Origin: Flavobacterium tyrosinilyticum | GTDB lineage: Bacteria > Bacteroidota > Bacteroidia > Flavobacteriales > Flavobacteriaceae | Assembly (NCBI RefSeq): GCF_023656565.1 | Contig: NZ_JAMOKG010000003.1 | Location: forward strand, 1,178,001 to 1,242,000 | Length of the DNA stretch: 64,000 bases | Reading direction: 5' to 3' | Shown here: in pieces, positions 27,301 through 35,460 of the stretch | Numbering within the stretch: the first letter of the stretch is position 1 | Layout of the letters: each line of letters begins with the position of its first letter | Program-made: the position numbers and the translations under genes | Notes under the pieces: generated by a model | Told to the model about the DNA's origin: nothing | Databases searched by the model: none | What the model saw: only the letters and a program-made list of their open reading frames with translations

Positions 27301-27471
27301 TGTAACTATGATATTGGCACCTGGTATAGATAACCCTTTTTCATCAGATACAGTTCCCGAAACCTTTACCTGAGCTGTAATAAAATTACTAGTCAGTAAC
27401 AAAAATAATATCAAAGGAATGGCTTTGTGGTCAGCCCTCCAATGAATGAAGCTAGTCATTAGTTTTTTCAT
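24304..27471 (-). CDS. SusC/RagA-family TonB-dependent outer membrane transporter
   Basis: 1055 residues. After the signal peptide (FITAQ) there is a carboxypeptidase-like regulatory domain (~35-115, VKVSGTVSDEKGLSIPGANI), a plug domain (~125-265, TKDIADSPQVSVDQLLQGRA; SVSVKIRGT; EPLYIIDGIPI; YGSRASNGVVIITTKRG) and a large barrel with the SusC-type C-terminus ending FTFGMNLEF. There is no N-terminal STN signalling domain, so regulation through an anti-sigma factor is unlikely; the AraC gene upstream is the better candidate regulator. First gene of the leftward operon susC-susD-lipoprotein-lipoprotein-GH27-GH5. Imports oligosaccharides using TonB energy. Confidence 0.95.
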   Translation of the reverse strand: MKKLMTSFIHWRADHKAIPLILFLLLTSNFITAQVKVSGTVSDEKGLSIPGANIIVTATKKTASTDFDGKYSIEAPANSTISVSFIGYVSQTINVKNGGTVNVVLKLSAEDLREVLVNVGYRSVKKKDLTGAISTVTTKDIADSPQVSVDQLLQGRAAGVTVTNNSGQPGSSVSVKIRGTTSISGTNEPLYIIDGIPISGDAANTATGGSIVTGYLGSNTGNVTSSPIAFLNPNDIETMDILKDASATAIYGSRASNGVVIITTKRGKKGAGKITYDTYFSIQNVTRLLDTMTLSQYAGQQNALAAVYGVAPRDEFAVPSVLGKGTNWQDEIYKTAIMNNHQISFSGAKDGTNYYISGGYTNQEGIVIGSGFKRYSFKTNVDSKLKDWLTVGVSVGAGVTNEDITINGASNGIISTSILSTPDVAVKDTNGNYAGPPADGSIGVWINPVASALMNTNKLIKKNFIGNFYANFRIAKGLEYRFDFGGSTNIDNFEGFQPTYKWGSAVRQTNMLTERANNWYGLNVKNVLTYKVDAGNHHFNVLAGQEANDSHWFGNSQSVSGLLSNDIHSISLGDPDSVVASEYKGSSALYSFFGSFNYDYDNRYGLQATMRADGSSNFGPGEKWGYFPSVSGYWKLSNEKFMEGTREYIDNIKFRGGYGETGNQNIGGGGYMSTVRAIKSAMGNFFTVNNIANPDLTWETSKQTNLGLDFTLFKSKLQATFDVYRKESEGFLFVLPLPYYVTGTDAYQGGLGAPSVNLGSLRNQGFEMTLDYNEKFGKDFSWNSKVIFSTNKNKLLSLQDNFDLTKDVLLNDYTTKAVTKTIVGQPVGQFYGYQAVGIIRTNEQLANAPIPFTGNKAVKSQLGDVEYVDQNKDGLIDDKDLTYIGNPAPKFTYGFNNTFKYKNIDLGVFLQGSYGNKVMNLTRRAGTKNQRLYENQLAEAADFWTPENTDAKYPRPDGGDGHPNIAISDRYVEDGSYLRIQQVTLGYNMPSDVLSKASISKLRFYFGIQNLYTFTKYTGYDPEIGSYNQDPLLSGIDSGRYPTNRSFTFGMNLEF

Positions 27472-27784
27472 AATAAGTGTTTGGTTAGTTAAATTTGTTT
27501 ATTGCATAATCCAAAAGTAAATGCCTGGGTAATTTTTACTTTTAAATTATTTAACAAATCTATAACAGAGAGGATTATCAAATCGATAGTATTATATCAT
27601 TTAATGATAATATTTTTACTATAAGCCCTTAAAAAAACACATATAAAAATAAAAGCACATAAATTTTAAATTATTCGCAATCATACCTCTCTCTAGAACA
27701 CAAACGATGCAAAAAAAACAATGAAATCTTAAAAATCAAACGTTTTCGTTAAAAATAATATTTATTTGTGATAAAAAAGCATCA
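27472..27784. promoter_or_regulatory. susC upstream region with -7 box and AT palindrome
   Basis: 313 bases between susC and the araC-type gene, both on the minus strand. On the minus strand TACTTTTG (27519-27512) matches TAnnTTTG, 41 bases before the susC start. Further upstream, 27590-27612 is a nearly symmetric AT palindrome (TATTATATCATT / AATGATAATA type) that could be an operator for the neighbouring AraC-family regulator. No gene is visible here. Confidence 0.45.
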
Positions 27785-28663
27785 CTATAAAATTCGTTTT
27801 AAACCAGAAAACTCTTCACGATATTGGCTTGGTGTACAATTTTTTGTAGCTTTAAAACTACGATTGAAATTTGCTATATTATTAAAACCAGATTTAAAAG
27901 CAACTTCAGAAACACTCATATCTTTTTCTACCAGCCAACGCGCCGCATAACCAATACGAATGTCATTTATATAATTCACAAAAGTTTTTCCAGTTCTCTT
28001 TTTAATGAATCGGTTAAAAGAAATTATCGACATACTCGCCACATTTGCCACGTCTTCTAAAGTGATTTTTTCAGAAAAATGCTTTTGCACATATTCGTAA
28101 ACTAACTTCATTTTATCATAATCATCAAAAGTATCATAGTCTACTGTATAAGTCGAAAGCAAACGCTGATTTCTAGAATTGGCCAGATCATACAATAAAG
28201 AAGTAATCTCTAAAAAATAATCCATACCATCCAGCTTAGAAAGCCTTACGAGCCTTGGCATCAATTCTTCGGCTGTTTTTTTAGAAAAAAGAATTCCGTG
28301 AATTGATCTATTAAACATATCTCGAATCGGATTCATGATACGTCGCGCAAGCAAAGATTCATGAAATAAATCGTTATGAAATTGAATCGTAATTTCGTGT
28401 ATCTTTTTATTTGTACATTTATTCAACTCCCAACCGTGATATAAATTGGGACCAATCAAAACTAGCTCGACATTATCAATTTCTTCAATATTATCTCCTA
28501 CAACCCTTTTAACCCCTTTTCCATTCTGAATAAAATTGATCTCAAATTCCGGATGATAATGAACTGGAAAATCAAAACTATCTTTTACACGATCAAAAAC
28601 TAAAAAGCTGTCACTCGCAGCAAGCGGTGCTATTTCTCTATAAAAATTCTTCGTATTACTCAT
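27785..28663 (-). CDS. AraC-family transcriptional regulator
   Basis: 292 residues. N-terminal cupin-like sensing domain (~15-150, FPVHYHPEFEINFIQNGKG; LVLIGPNLYHGWE), which in this family binds a sugar or other small ligand. The C-terminal double helix-turn-helix (~190-292) has ITLEDVANVASMSIISFNRF and the conserved second HTH SVSEVAFKSGFNNIANFNRSF ending TPSQYR. The ATG at 28663 fits family length better than a TTG 45 bases upstream. It lies between the leftward susC operon and the rightward GH26 operon and is the obvious candidate activator of both. Effector unknown, probably a mannan-derived sugar (inference). Confidence 0.9.
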   Translation of the reverse strand: MSNTKNFYREIAPLAASDSFLVFDRVKDSFDFPVHYHPEFEINFIQNGKGVKRVVGDNIEEIDNVELVLIGPNLYHGWELNKCTNKKIHEITIQFHNDLFHESLLARRIMNPIRDMFNRSIHGILFSKKTAEELMPRLVRLSKLDGMDYFLEITSLLYDLANSRNQRLLSTYTVDYDTFDDYDKMKLVYEYVQKHFSEKITLEDVANVASMSIISFNRFIKKRTGKTFVNYINDIRIGYAARWLVEKDMSVSEVAFKSGFNNIANFNRSFKATKNCTPSQYREEFSGLKRIL

Positions 28664-28967
28664 CTTAAAAACTATTTCAGGAAAACAAATGTTCTTTTTT
28701 TGATGCAATAATATGATATATAATTGATAAAATAATATTAATTACACTATAATCATCCGTTTATCTTTGAAAAAATTAATTTATCATTTCTTTAAAAAGA
28801 ACATTAATAATAAACATTAATCATTTTTTATTAAATAACTTTTTATAGTTTTAATAATTTTAACGCTAATAGCATAGAGAATTTTCGACAGAAGAAATGC
28901 TATTATTCAAAAAACGTAAACCCTTGTTTAGTTAGCATTTAGCTAAACAGCCAACTCTTATTTTTCG
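28664..28967. promoter_or_regulatory. Divergent promoter region between araC-type gene and GH26
   Basis: 304 bases, very AT-rich. TATCTTTG at 28762-28769 matches the plus-strand TAnnTTTG box but is ~200 bases from the GH26 start, leaving a long leader if used. AT-rich segments near 28709-28735 (AATATGATATATAATTGATAA) resemble the palindrome upstream of susC, as might be expected for a shared regulator. No small gene seen. Confidence 0.35.
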
Positions 28968-30104
28968 ATGAAAAAACATTTTTTAACGCTTTTAACTGTA
29001 ACTGCACTAAGCAGTTCGTGTTGGTCTCAAAAAAGCACTAGTAATACTAATTTGTCACTTTCAGATAAAAAAGCAACAATAGAAACTAAAACTTTATATA
29101 AAGAACTTAATACTTTAACTCAAAAAGGTTTCTTATTCGGACATCAAGACGATTTGGCTTATGGAGTAAAATGGAAATACGAAGACGGACGCAGTGACAT
29201 AAAAGATGTCGTTGGAGATTATCCTGCAGTTTATGGCTGGGATATTGCGGGATTAGAAAATGACAGTCCGAATAATATTGATGGCGTTCCTTTTGCTAAA
29301 ATGAAACAATATATTATTGAGGCAGATTCTAGAGGCGGAATTTCGACTATCAGCTGGCATTTTGACAATCCTGCAACAGGAAAAAATGCTTGGGATAATG
29401 TTCCAAATTCTTTAAAAACGATTTTGCCTGGAGCCGAAAATCATAAAAAGTTTACTTCTTGGTTAGACAAAGCGGCTGTTTTCTTTTTGTCTTTAAAAGA
29501 TAAAAATGGTAAAAACATTCCGATACTTTTTAGACCTTTTCACGAACTTACTGGCGGATGGTTTTGGTGGGGAAAAGGAAACTGCACTCCAGAGGAATTC
29601 AAAACCGCTTGGAAATTTACTTTTGATTACCTTCAGAAGAAAGGGGTTCACAACTTGATTTATGTTTATAACACAGGAAGTTTTGGAAGCGAAAACGACT
29701 TTCTAGCCAATTATCCTGGAGACAATTATACCGACATGTTGAGTTTTGACACCTACCAAAACAGTAATGATCCAAATGGCGAAAAATTCGTTGCTGAAGT
29801 TCAAAATCAATTTAAAATATTAAACGAAATCAGCTCAAAAAAACACAAATTAATGGCACTCGCTGAAGCTGGTTATGAAGCCGTTCCAGACCCAAAATGG
29901 TGGACGGGAACTCTATTAAAAGCAATTGGAGATTATAAAATTTCTTATGTATTGCTTTGGAGAAACCACGGATGGCAGGAAAAAGAGCAAAAAATGCATT
30001 ATTATGCACCATTTTCAGGCCAAGTAAGCGAAAAAGATTTTATCGATTTTTACAATCTCGACCAGACTATCTTTGAAAAAGACATTCAGAAAAAATTAAA
30101 ATAA
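28968..30104 (+). CDS. GH26 endo-beta-1,4-mannanase
   Basis: 378 residues with N-terminal signal peptide (SSSCWSQ; the cysteine at 18 could be lipidated, but the lipobox is weak). GH26 hallmarks: GFLFGHQDD near the mature N-terminus, ISWHFDNP, the acid/base E193 in LFRPFHELTGGWFWWG, and nucleophile E300 in ALAEAGYEAVPDPKWW. GH26 enzymes cut internal beta-1,4-mannosidic bonds; several Bacteroidetes members release mannobiose, which suits the downstream epimerase and phosphorylase. First gene of a rightward operon; 37 bases before the symporter. Confidence 0.93.
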   Translation: MKKHFLTLLTVTALSSSCWSQKSTSNTNLSLSDKKATIETKTLYKELNTLTQKGFLFGHQDDLAYGVKWKYEDGRSDIKDVVGDYPAVYGWDIAGLENDSPNNIDGVPFAKMKQYIIEADSRGGISTISWHFDNPATGKNAWDNVPNSLKTILPGAENHKKFTSWLDKAAVFFLSLKDKNGKNIPILFRPFHELTGGWFWWGKGNCTPEEFKTAWKFTFDYLQKKGVHNLIYVYNTGSFGSENDFLANYPGDNYTDMLSFDTYQNSNDPNGEKFVAEVQNQFKILNEISSKKHKLMALAEAGYEAVPDPKWWTGTLLKAIGDYKISYVLLWRNHGWQEKEQKMHYYAPFSGQVSEKDFIDFYNLDQTIFEKDIQKKLK

Positions 30105-30141
30105 TTGCCCCGAATTAAATTACAACCTTAAAAAATAACCA

Positions 30142-31533
30142 ATGCACGACAAAATTAGTTTAAAAGAAAAAATCGGTTACGGACTTGGAGACGCTGCTTC
30201 TTCTATGTTCTGGAAAATTTTCAGTATGTATTTACTGTTTTTCTACACCGACGTTTTCGGATTGGCGCCTGCTGTAGTAGGAACTATGTTTTTAATTACT
30301 AGAATCTGGGACTCATGTTTTGACCCAATTGTTGGAATTCTGGCTGACAGAACCAAAAGCAAATGGGGAAAATTTAGACCTTATTTACTTTGGGTTGCCA
30401 TACCTTTTGCCGTGATTGGAGTTTTAACTTTTTACACTCCAGATTTTGATGAAAAAGGAAAAATCATTTATGCTTATGTGACCTATTCGTTGATGATGAT
30501 GATTTATTCTTTAATCAACGTTCCTTACGCTTCACTTTTGGGCGTAATGTCTTCTGACAGAAAAGAAAGAAATACACTTTCGTCTTACCGAATGGTTTTT
30601 GCTTTTGGAGGGAGTCTTTTAGCGCTTTGGCTAATTGAACCTTTGGTAAATTATTTTGGCGGAAATCTAAATTCTAAAACAGGCTGGTTGGCAACAATTG
30701 CCGTTTTTGGATTAATTACAACTGTCTTTTTCTGGGCTTGTTTTGCCTTCACTAAAGAAAGAATCAAACCTATTGCTGATGAACAGAATAACTTGAAAGA
30801 AGATCTAAAAGATCTTTGGAAAAATAAACCTTGGTGGATTTTATTAGGAGCCGGAATTGGAGCTTTGGTATTCAATTCTATTCGTGACGGGGCTGCCGTT
30901 TACTACTTCAAATATTATGTAAGCAGTTCTGTAAATTTTGATTTTTCGCTTTTCGGAACCGATTTCCATATGACACCAACTTCAATTTATTTGGTTTTAG
31001 GACAAGCAGCAAACATTATCGGAGTAATCATTGCAACACCAATTGCCAATAAAATTGGTAAAAAGAAAACATTTTTTGGTGCAATGGCTTTGGCGGCCAT
31101 TTTAAGTCTGATTTTCTATTTATTCGGAAAAGAAGATGTTTTCTTAATTATGAGTTTTCAAGTTTTAATCAGCATTTGTGCGGGCTGTATTTTTCCTTTG
31201 ATCTGGTCCATGTACGCAGACAGTGCCGATTATTCTGAATGGAAACAAGGACGAAGAGCAACAGGATTAGTTTTCTCCGCTTCATCTATGTCGCAAAAAT
31301 TTGGCTGGACAATTGGCGGTGCTGGAGCAGGATGGCTTTTAGGTTATTTTGGTTTTCAAGCCAATGTTGAGCAGACCGAAACAGCCCAAAATGGAATTCA
31401 GCTAATGTTAAGCATCTTACCAGCAATTGCAGCCGCAATTTCAGTAGCTTTTATAGCATTTTACCCATTATCAGAAGAGAAATTACAGATTATAGAACAG
31501 GATTTAAATATAAAAAGAGACCAAAATCATTAA
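30142..31533 (+). CDS. GPH-family sugar:cation symporter (MFS)
   Basis: 463-residue inner membrane protein with ~12 hydrophobic segments and the glycoside-pentoside-hexuronide (GPH) signature: EKIGYGLGDAASSMFWK at the start, RIWDSCFDPIVGILADRTKSKWGKFRPYLLW (motif around 54-85), and late-half DYSEWKQGRRATGLVFSASSMSQKFGW. GPH transporters import di- and oligosaccharides with Na+ or H+. In this operon, between mannanase and mannosyl-glucose phosphorylase, mannobiose is the likely cargo. Confidence 0.92.
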   Translation: MHDKISLKEKIGYGLGDAASSMFWKIFSMYLLFFYTDVFGLAPAVVGTMFLITRIWDSCFDPIVGILADRTKSKWGKFRPYLLWVAIPFAVIGVLTFYTPDFDEKGKIIYAYVTYSLMMMIYSLINVPYASLLGVMSSDRKERNTLSSYRMVFAFGGSLLALWLIEPLVNYFGGNLNSKTGWLATIAVFGLITTVFFWACFAFTKERIKPIADEQNNLKEDLKDLWKNKPWWILLGAGIGALVFNSIRDGAAVYYFKYYVSSSVNFDFSLFGTDFHMTPTSIYLVLGQAANIIGVIIATPIANKIGKKKTFFGAMALAAILSLIFYLFGKEDVFLIMSFQVLISICAGCIFPLIWSMYADSADYSEWKQGRRATGLVFSASSMSQKFGWTIGGAGAGWLLGYFGFQANVEQTETAQNGIQLMLSILPAIAAAISVAFIAFYPLSEEKLQIIEQDLNIKRDQNH

Positions 31534-31558
31534 AAAACAGATACAGAAATCAATTGAT

Positions 31559-32749
31559 ATGACAACGATAACATCTTCAGCCACTTTTCAAGAAAGAAAA
31601 TCGGCATTAGAAAAACAACATAAAATGCTTCTTGAGCAAAAAAACGGACCTCATGAAAGTGTTGGAAACGGAATTTATGAACGTTACAAAAATCCGGTTG
31701 TAACTGCAGCGCACATTCCGTTAAACTGGCGTTTTGATTTTAACGAAAAAGCAAATCCGTTTTTACAAGAAAGAATTGGCATGAATGCCGCTTTCAACGC
31801 TGGAGCAATGAAATGGAACGGAAAATATCTACTTGCCGTTCGTGTAGAAGGAATCGACAGAAAATCTTTTTTTGCTATCGCCGAAAGTCCAAACGGAATT
31901 GATAACTTCAAATTTTGGGATAAACCGTGTGTGATTCCACAAACTGAAGAACCCGATACAAACGTGTACGATATGCGTTTAATTAATCACGAAGATGGAT
32001 TTGTTTACGGAATTTTCTGTACCGAAAGAAAAGATCCAAAAGCTCCAAAAGGCGACACCAGTTCGGCTGTTGCCAATGCAGGAATCGTTCGTTCTAAAGA
32101 TTTAGTAAACTGGGAAAGATTGCCAGATTTGATTTCGAACACAGGACAACAGCGAAATGTTGTTTTGCATCCAGAATTTGTAAACGGAAAATACGCTTTA
32201 TATACACGTCCGCAAGATGGTTTTATTGATGTTGGAAGTGGCGGAGGAATCGGTTTAGGTTATGTTGACGACATGACAAATCCAGTTGTAAAAGACGAAA
32301 AAATCATTTTTGGAAAACAATACCATACGATTTACGAGCTAAAAAACGGTTTGGGTCCAGCTCCAATTAAAACATCAAAAGGCTGGTTGCATTTAGCGCA
32401 CGGAGTTCGAAATACTGCCGCAGGATTACGCTATACTTTATATATGTTCATGACCGATTTGAATGATATTACAAAAGTAACACACGTTCCTGCCGGACAT
32501 TTTATGGGACCTGAAGGAATTGAAAGAGTTGGAGACGTATCGAATGTTTTATTTTCTAACGGATGGATCGAAGACGAAGATGGAACGGTTTACGTTTATT
32601 ACGCTTCTTCAGATACTAGAATGCATGTGGCGGTTTCATCTGTAGATAAACTTGTTGATTATGTAATAAATACTCCAGCAGATACTTTTATTTCGGCAGG
32701 TTCAGTGCAAACCATCATTAATCAAATCGAAAAAAATAACGCAATTTAA
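31559..32749 (+). CDS. GH130 4-O-beta-D-mannosyl-D-glucose phosphorylase
   Basis: 396 residues, no signal peptide, so cytoplasmic. Five-bladed beta-propeller family GH130; the pattern RIGMNAAFNAGAMKWNGKYLLAVRVEG, EEPDTNVYDMRL (the Asp of YDMR, residue 138, aligns with the general-acid motif of the family) and AHGVRNTAAGLRYTLYMF is that of subfamily GH130_1. These enzymes split Man-beta-1,4-Glc with phosphate to mannose-1-phosphate and glucose. Six bases before the 2-epimerase gene that makes this substrate from mannobiose. The adjacency of the two genes is the classic mannobiose route first described in Bacteroides fragilis. Confidence 0.93.
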   Translation: MTTITSSATFQERKSALEKQHKMLLEQKNGPHESVGNGIYERYKNPVVTAAHIPLNWRFDFNEKANPFLQERIGMNAAFNAGAMKWNGKYLLAVRVEGIDRKSFFAIAESPNGIDNFKFWDKPCVIPQTEEPDTNVYDMRLINHEDGFVYGIFCTERKDPKAPKGDTSSAVANAGIVRSKDLVNWERLPDLISNTGQQRNVVLHPEFVNGKYALYTRPQDGFIDVGSGGGIGLGYVDDMTNPVVKDEKIIFGKQYHTIYELKNGLGPAPIKTSKGWLHLAHGVRNTAAGLRYTLYMFMTDLNDITKVTHVPAGHFMGPEGIERVGDVSNVLFSNGWIEDEDGTVYVYYASSDTRMHVAVSSVDKLVDYVINTPADTFISAGSVQTIINQIEKNNAI

Positions 32750-32755
32750 AATATC

Positions 32756-33946
32756 GTGTCATTACAAAGAAAGCTTTTAAAATCGGAACTAACCGCAGAA
32801 TTGGATTCTATCCTAAATTATTGGTCGGAGCGTACTATTGACGATCAAAATGGAGGTTTTGTTGGCCAAATCGATTTTAACGATCATCTGATTGCTCATG
32901 CAGAAAAAGGTTCGGTTCTTAATGCCCGAATTCTTTGGACGTTTTCTGCCAGTTACCAAACCACTAGAAACGAAAACCACAAAAAACTGGCAAAAAGAGC
33001 ATTCGAATTTCTCGCTGCTAATTTTTATGACACACAATTTGGAGGTCTTTTTTGGAGTATAAATGAGGATAAAACTCCAAAAGACACCAAAAACCAGATT
33101 TACGCATTGGCTTTTGCGATTTATGGATTGTCTGAATATTATGCCATTTCAAAAGAAGAAAGAGCCTTAGAAATTGCTAAAAACTTATATGCAAAAATTC
33201 AAGAACATAGCTATGATAAGATAAACAAAGGCTATTTTGAAGCTTTTACCAGAGATTGGGAACCCATTGATGATTTGCGTTTAAGCGAAAAAGATGCCAA
33301 CGAAAAGAAAACCATGAATACGCATCTTCATATTATTGAAGGCTATGTGAATTTATATAAAGTCTGGAAAGACGAAAAATTGCTCGTAGATATTGTTGAA
33401 TTATTAGAAACGATCGAGAAATATTTTATCAATACCGAAACGGGACATTTACGCTTGTTTTTTGACGAAAACTGGAAAGAAAAACCAGATGTCATTTCGT
33501 ACGGACATGATATTGAAGCAGCTTGGCTTTTACAGCAATGCGCCGAAATTTCGGGAAATGAAACTTTGATTGCCAATTATAAAAAACATGCCATTCAAAT
33601 TGCAGAAGTAACCAAAGAAGGTTTAGATGCTGATGGCGGTTTATGGTACGAATATGATCCTGAAAAAAATGAGTTGATTGCAGAAAAACATTGGTGGCCA
33701 CAAGCTGAAGCTTTAATTGGTTTTTACAATGCCTATCAATTAACCGGAAAAGAAGAATATCTGGATATTGTTTACAGAAACTGGAAATTCATAAAAAAGT
33801 ACATGATCGATCAGCAAAATGGAGAATGGCATTGGGGAATTTATGATGATTATAGTATAATAAAAAAAGACAAAGCCGGATTCTGGAAATGTCCTTACCA
33901 TAATGGTCGAGCTTGTCTGGAGCTTATTCATCGAATTGAAAATTAA
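32756..33946 (+). CDS. Mannobiose/cellobiose 2-epimerase (AGE family)
   Basis: 396 residues, cytoplasmic (alpha/alpha)6 barrel of the N-acylglucosamine 2-epimerase family. Features typical of cellobiose/mannobiose 2-epimerase: DQNGGFVGQIDFN, THLHIIEGYVNLY, YGHDIEAAWLL, KHWWPQAEALIGF and the final WKCPYHNGRACLEL. The histidines in these motifs are the catalytic and substrate-binding ones in the family. It converts beta-1,4-mannobiose to mannosyl-glucose for the upstream GH130 phosphorylase. The start is GTG at 32756, six bases after the previous stop; no ATG is available nearby in frame. Confidence 0.93.
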   Translation: MSLQRKLLKSELTAELDSILNYWSERTIDDQNGGFVGQIDFNDHLIAHAEKGSVLNARILWTFSASYQTTRNENHKKLAKRAFEFLAANFYDTQFGGLFWSINEDKTPKDTKNQIYALAFAIYGLSEYYAISKEERALEIAKNLYAKIQEHSYDKINKGYFEAFTRDWEPIDDLRLSEKDANEKKTMNTHLHIIEGYVNLYKVWKDEKLLVDIVELLETIEKYFINTETGHLRLFFDENWKEKPDVISYGHDIEAAWLLQQCAEISGNETLIANYKKHAIQIAEVTKEGLDADGGLWYEYDPEKNELIAEKHWWPQAEALIGFYNAYQLTGKEEYLDIVYRNWKFIKKYMIDQQNGEWHWGIYDDYSIIKKDKAGFWKCPYHNGRACLELIHRIEN

Positions 33947-33985
33947 GGTTTCAAATAAAAATCAAAACGTCTTACAGAACGTAAA

Positions 33986-34064
33986 GTCCTAGCCCCGATA
34001 GAAGCGGCATCCTTTTATGGTGGGGTTCACCATAAAAGATACAGCGGATAGCGGGATTAGCTCC
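33986..34064 (+). ncRNA. Structured RNA-like repeat element, copy 1
   Basis: ~79-base element in the gap between the epimerase and the GH5 mannanase genes. Outer arms CTAGCCCCG (33989-33997) and CGGGATTAG (34052-34060) can pair. An inner perfect 11-bp hairpin, CTTTTATGGTG / CACCATAAAAG (34012-34038), encloses the loop GGGTT. Between them lie GAAGCGGCATC and GATACAGCGGATAGC. A second copy at 61947-62026 keeps the loop and single-stranded parts but changes paired bases together. It may correspond to the Flavo-1 RNA motif known in Flavobacteria; this identification is from memory and should be tested with a covariance model. Could also be a DNA-level repeat. Confidence 0.6.
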
Positions 34065-34078
34065 TTAAAATATAAATT

Positions 34079-35368
34079 ATGAAAAACAGATTTTTTAAAA
34101 CCCTTTCATTAGCCTTAATTTTTACTGCAATTGCTTGTCAGGCCCAGGAAAGAATAACCGTAAAAGGAAATGAATTTTACAAAGGTGATAAACCGTACGC
34201 TTATATTGGAACCAATTATTGGTACGGAAGTATGCTGGCTTCTAAAAAAATAGGCGATCGTAAAAGGCTTTTGCGCGAGTTGGATTTAATGAAGAAAAAC
34301 GGAATCGATAATTTACGTGTTTTAGTGGGTGCCGATGGTGGAAAATATGATTTTACCGTTCGTCCAGCACTGCAATATGAACAGGGAAAATATGATGAAG
34401 ATTTATTGGACGGATTGGATTTTCTGATTAGCGAAATGAGTAAACGAAATATGTATGCCGTTTTGTACTTGACCAATAACTGGGAATGGTCGGGCGGAAT
34501 GTCACAATACTTAGAATGGAATGGTAAAGGTCCTGTTCCGGTTCCTGCGATCCCACCAAACACTTGGCCTCAGTTTATGTCGTATACAGAACAGTTTCAT
34601 AGTTGCGAACCTTGCATGGAAGCTTTAAACAATCATGTGAAGTTTATTATTGGACGAACAAATGCGTATTCTAAAAAGAAATACAACGAAGACAACACGA
34701 TTATGTCGTGGCAAGTTGGAAACGAACCGAGACTTTTTACGGTAGAAAATGAAGTTAAATTCACGAAATGGCTCAATAACATTGTTGATTTAATTGACAG
34801 TTTAGATAAAAATCATTTAGTTTCTACAGGTTCTGAAGGGAAAAATAGTTCGAACGACAGCATGGAAATCTTCGAAAGAACGCATCAAAATCCGAACATC
34901 GATTATTTGACGATGCATATCTGGCCCAAAAACTGGAATTGGTTTAAGGCCGATAATGCAGAAGCAACAATGCCTGCAACAATCGAAAATGCTGGAAAAT
35001 ATATTGACGATCACATCAAGGTTGCCAACAATCTGAAAAGACCTATTATTATTGAAGAATTTGGTCTTCCGAGAGAAAATGAAAACTTGAATGCAGGAGC
35101 TTCTTCTATCTACAGAAATCAATTTTACAGCTACATTTTTGGAAGAGTTGCAGAAAGCGTTAAAAATAATGGTCCGTTAAGAGCGGCCAATTTCTGGGGT
35201 TATGGCGGCGAAGGAAAAGCAATAAACGAAACCGGAAAATGGAACCCAGGCGATCCTTTAACAACAGATCCTCCGCAAGAACCGCAAGGTTTAAATTCTG
35301 TTTTTAATGGAGATAAATCAACATTAGAAATTGTAAAAAAATACAATTCAGAATTAAAGAAAAAGTAA
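34079..35368 (+). CDS. GH5 endo-beta-1,4-mannanase-like hydrolase (GH5_7-like)
   Basis: 429 residues. N-terminal signal peptide with possible lipidation at C20 (FTAIACQAQ; lipobox imperfect). GH5 core: acid/base glutamate E216 in MSWQVGNEPRLF, HIWPKNWNWF, and nucleophile E327 in RPIIIEEFGLPRE. The YIGTNYWYGSML start and NNWEWSGGMSQYLEW segment are typical of GH5_7 mannanases. Together with GH26 it would degrade the mannan backbone; differences in localisation (surface versus periplasm) are plausible. It lies in the rightward operon but is separated from the epimerase by the structured repeat, which could tune its expression. Confidence 0.9.
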   Translation: MKNRFFKTLSLALIFTAIACQAQERITVKGNEFYKGDKPYAYIGTNYWYGSMLASKKIGDRKRLLRELDLMKKNGIDNLRVLVGADGGKYDFTVRPALQYEQGKYDEDLLDGLDFLISEMSKRNMYAVLYLTNNWEWSGGMSQYLEWNGKGPVPVPAIPPNTWPQFMSYTEQFHSCEPCMEALNNHVKFIIGRTNAYSKKKYNEDNTIMSWQVGNEPRLFTVENEVKFTKWLNNIVDLIDSLDKNHLVSTGSEGKNSSNDSMEIFERTHQNPNIDYLTMHIWPKNWNWFKADNAEATMPATIENAGKYIDDHIKVANNLKRPIIIEEFGLPRENENLNAGASSIYRNQFYSYIFGRVAESVKNNGPLRAANFWGYGGEGKAINETGKWNPGDPLTTDPPQEPQGLNSVFNGDKSTLEIVKKYNSELKKK

Positions 35369-35380
35369 AATTAATTTTCC

Positions 35381-35445
35381 ACCATATAAGTTATATAAGT
35401 TCATTTTAATCAAACTTTTAAATGAACTTATATAACTTATATGGT
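35381..35445. repeat. Perfect 26-bp inverted repeat
   Basis: Arms 35381-35406 and 35420-35445 are exact reverse complements (core ATATAAGTTATATAAGTTC) with a 13-base loop. It lies between the GH5 and GH97 genes of one operon, without a following T-run, so it is not an obvious terminator. The right arm overlaps an in-frame upstream ATG of the GH97 frame, which argues that ATG is not the true start. Confidence 0.85.
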
Positions 35446-35460
35446 TTAAAAAATATCCAG

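Noticed and set aside
35422..35460. N-terminal extension of the GH97 protein by 13 residues
   Set aside because: The extension is encoded by the arm of a perfect inverted repeat and would precede a normal signal peptide; the ATG at 35461 is the natural start.
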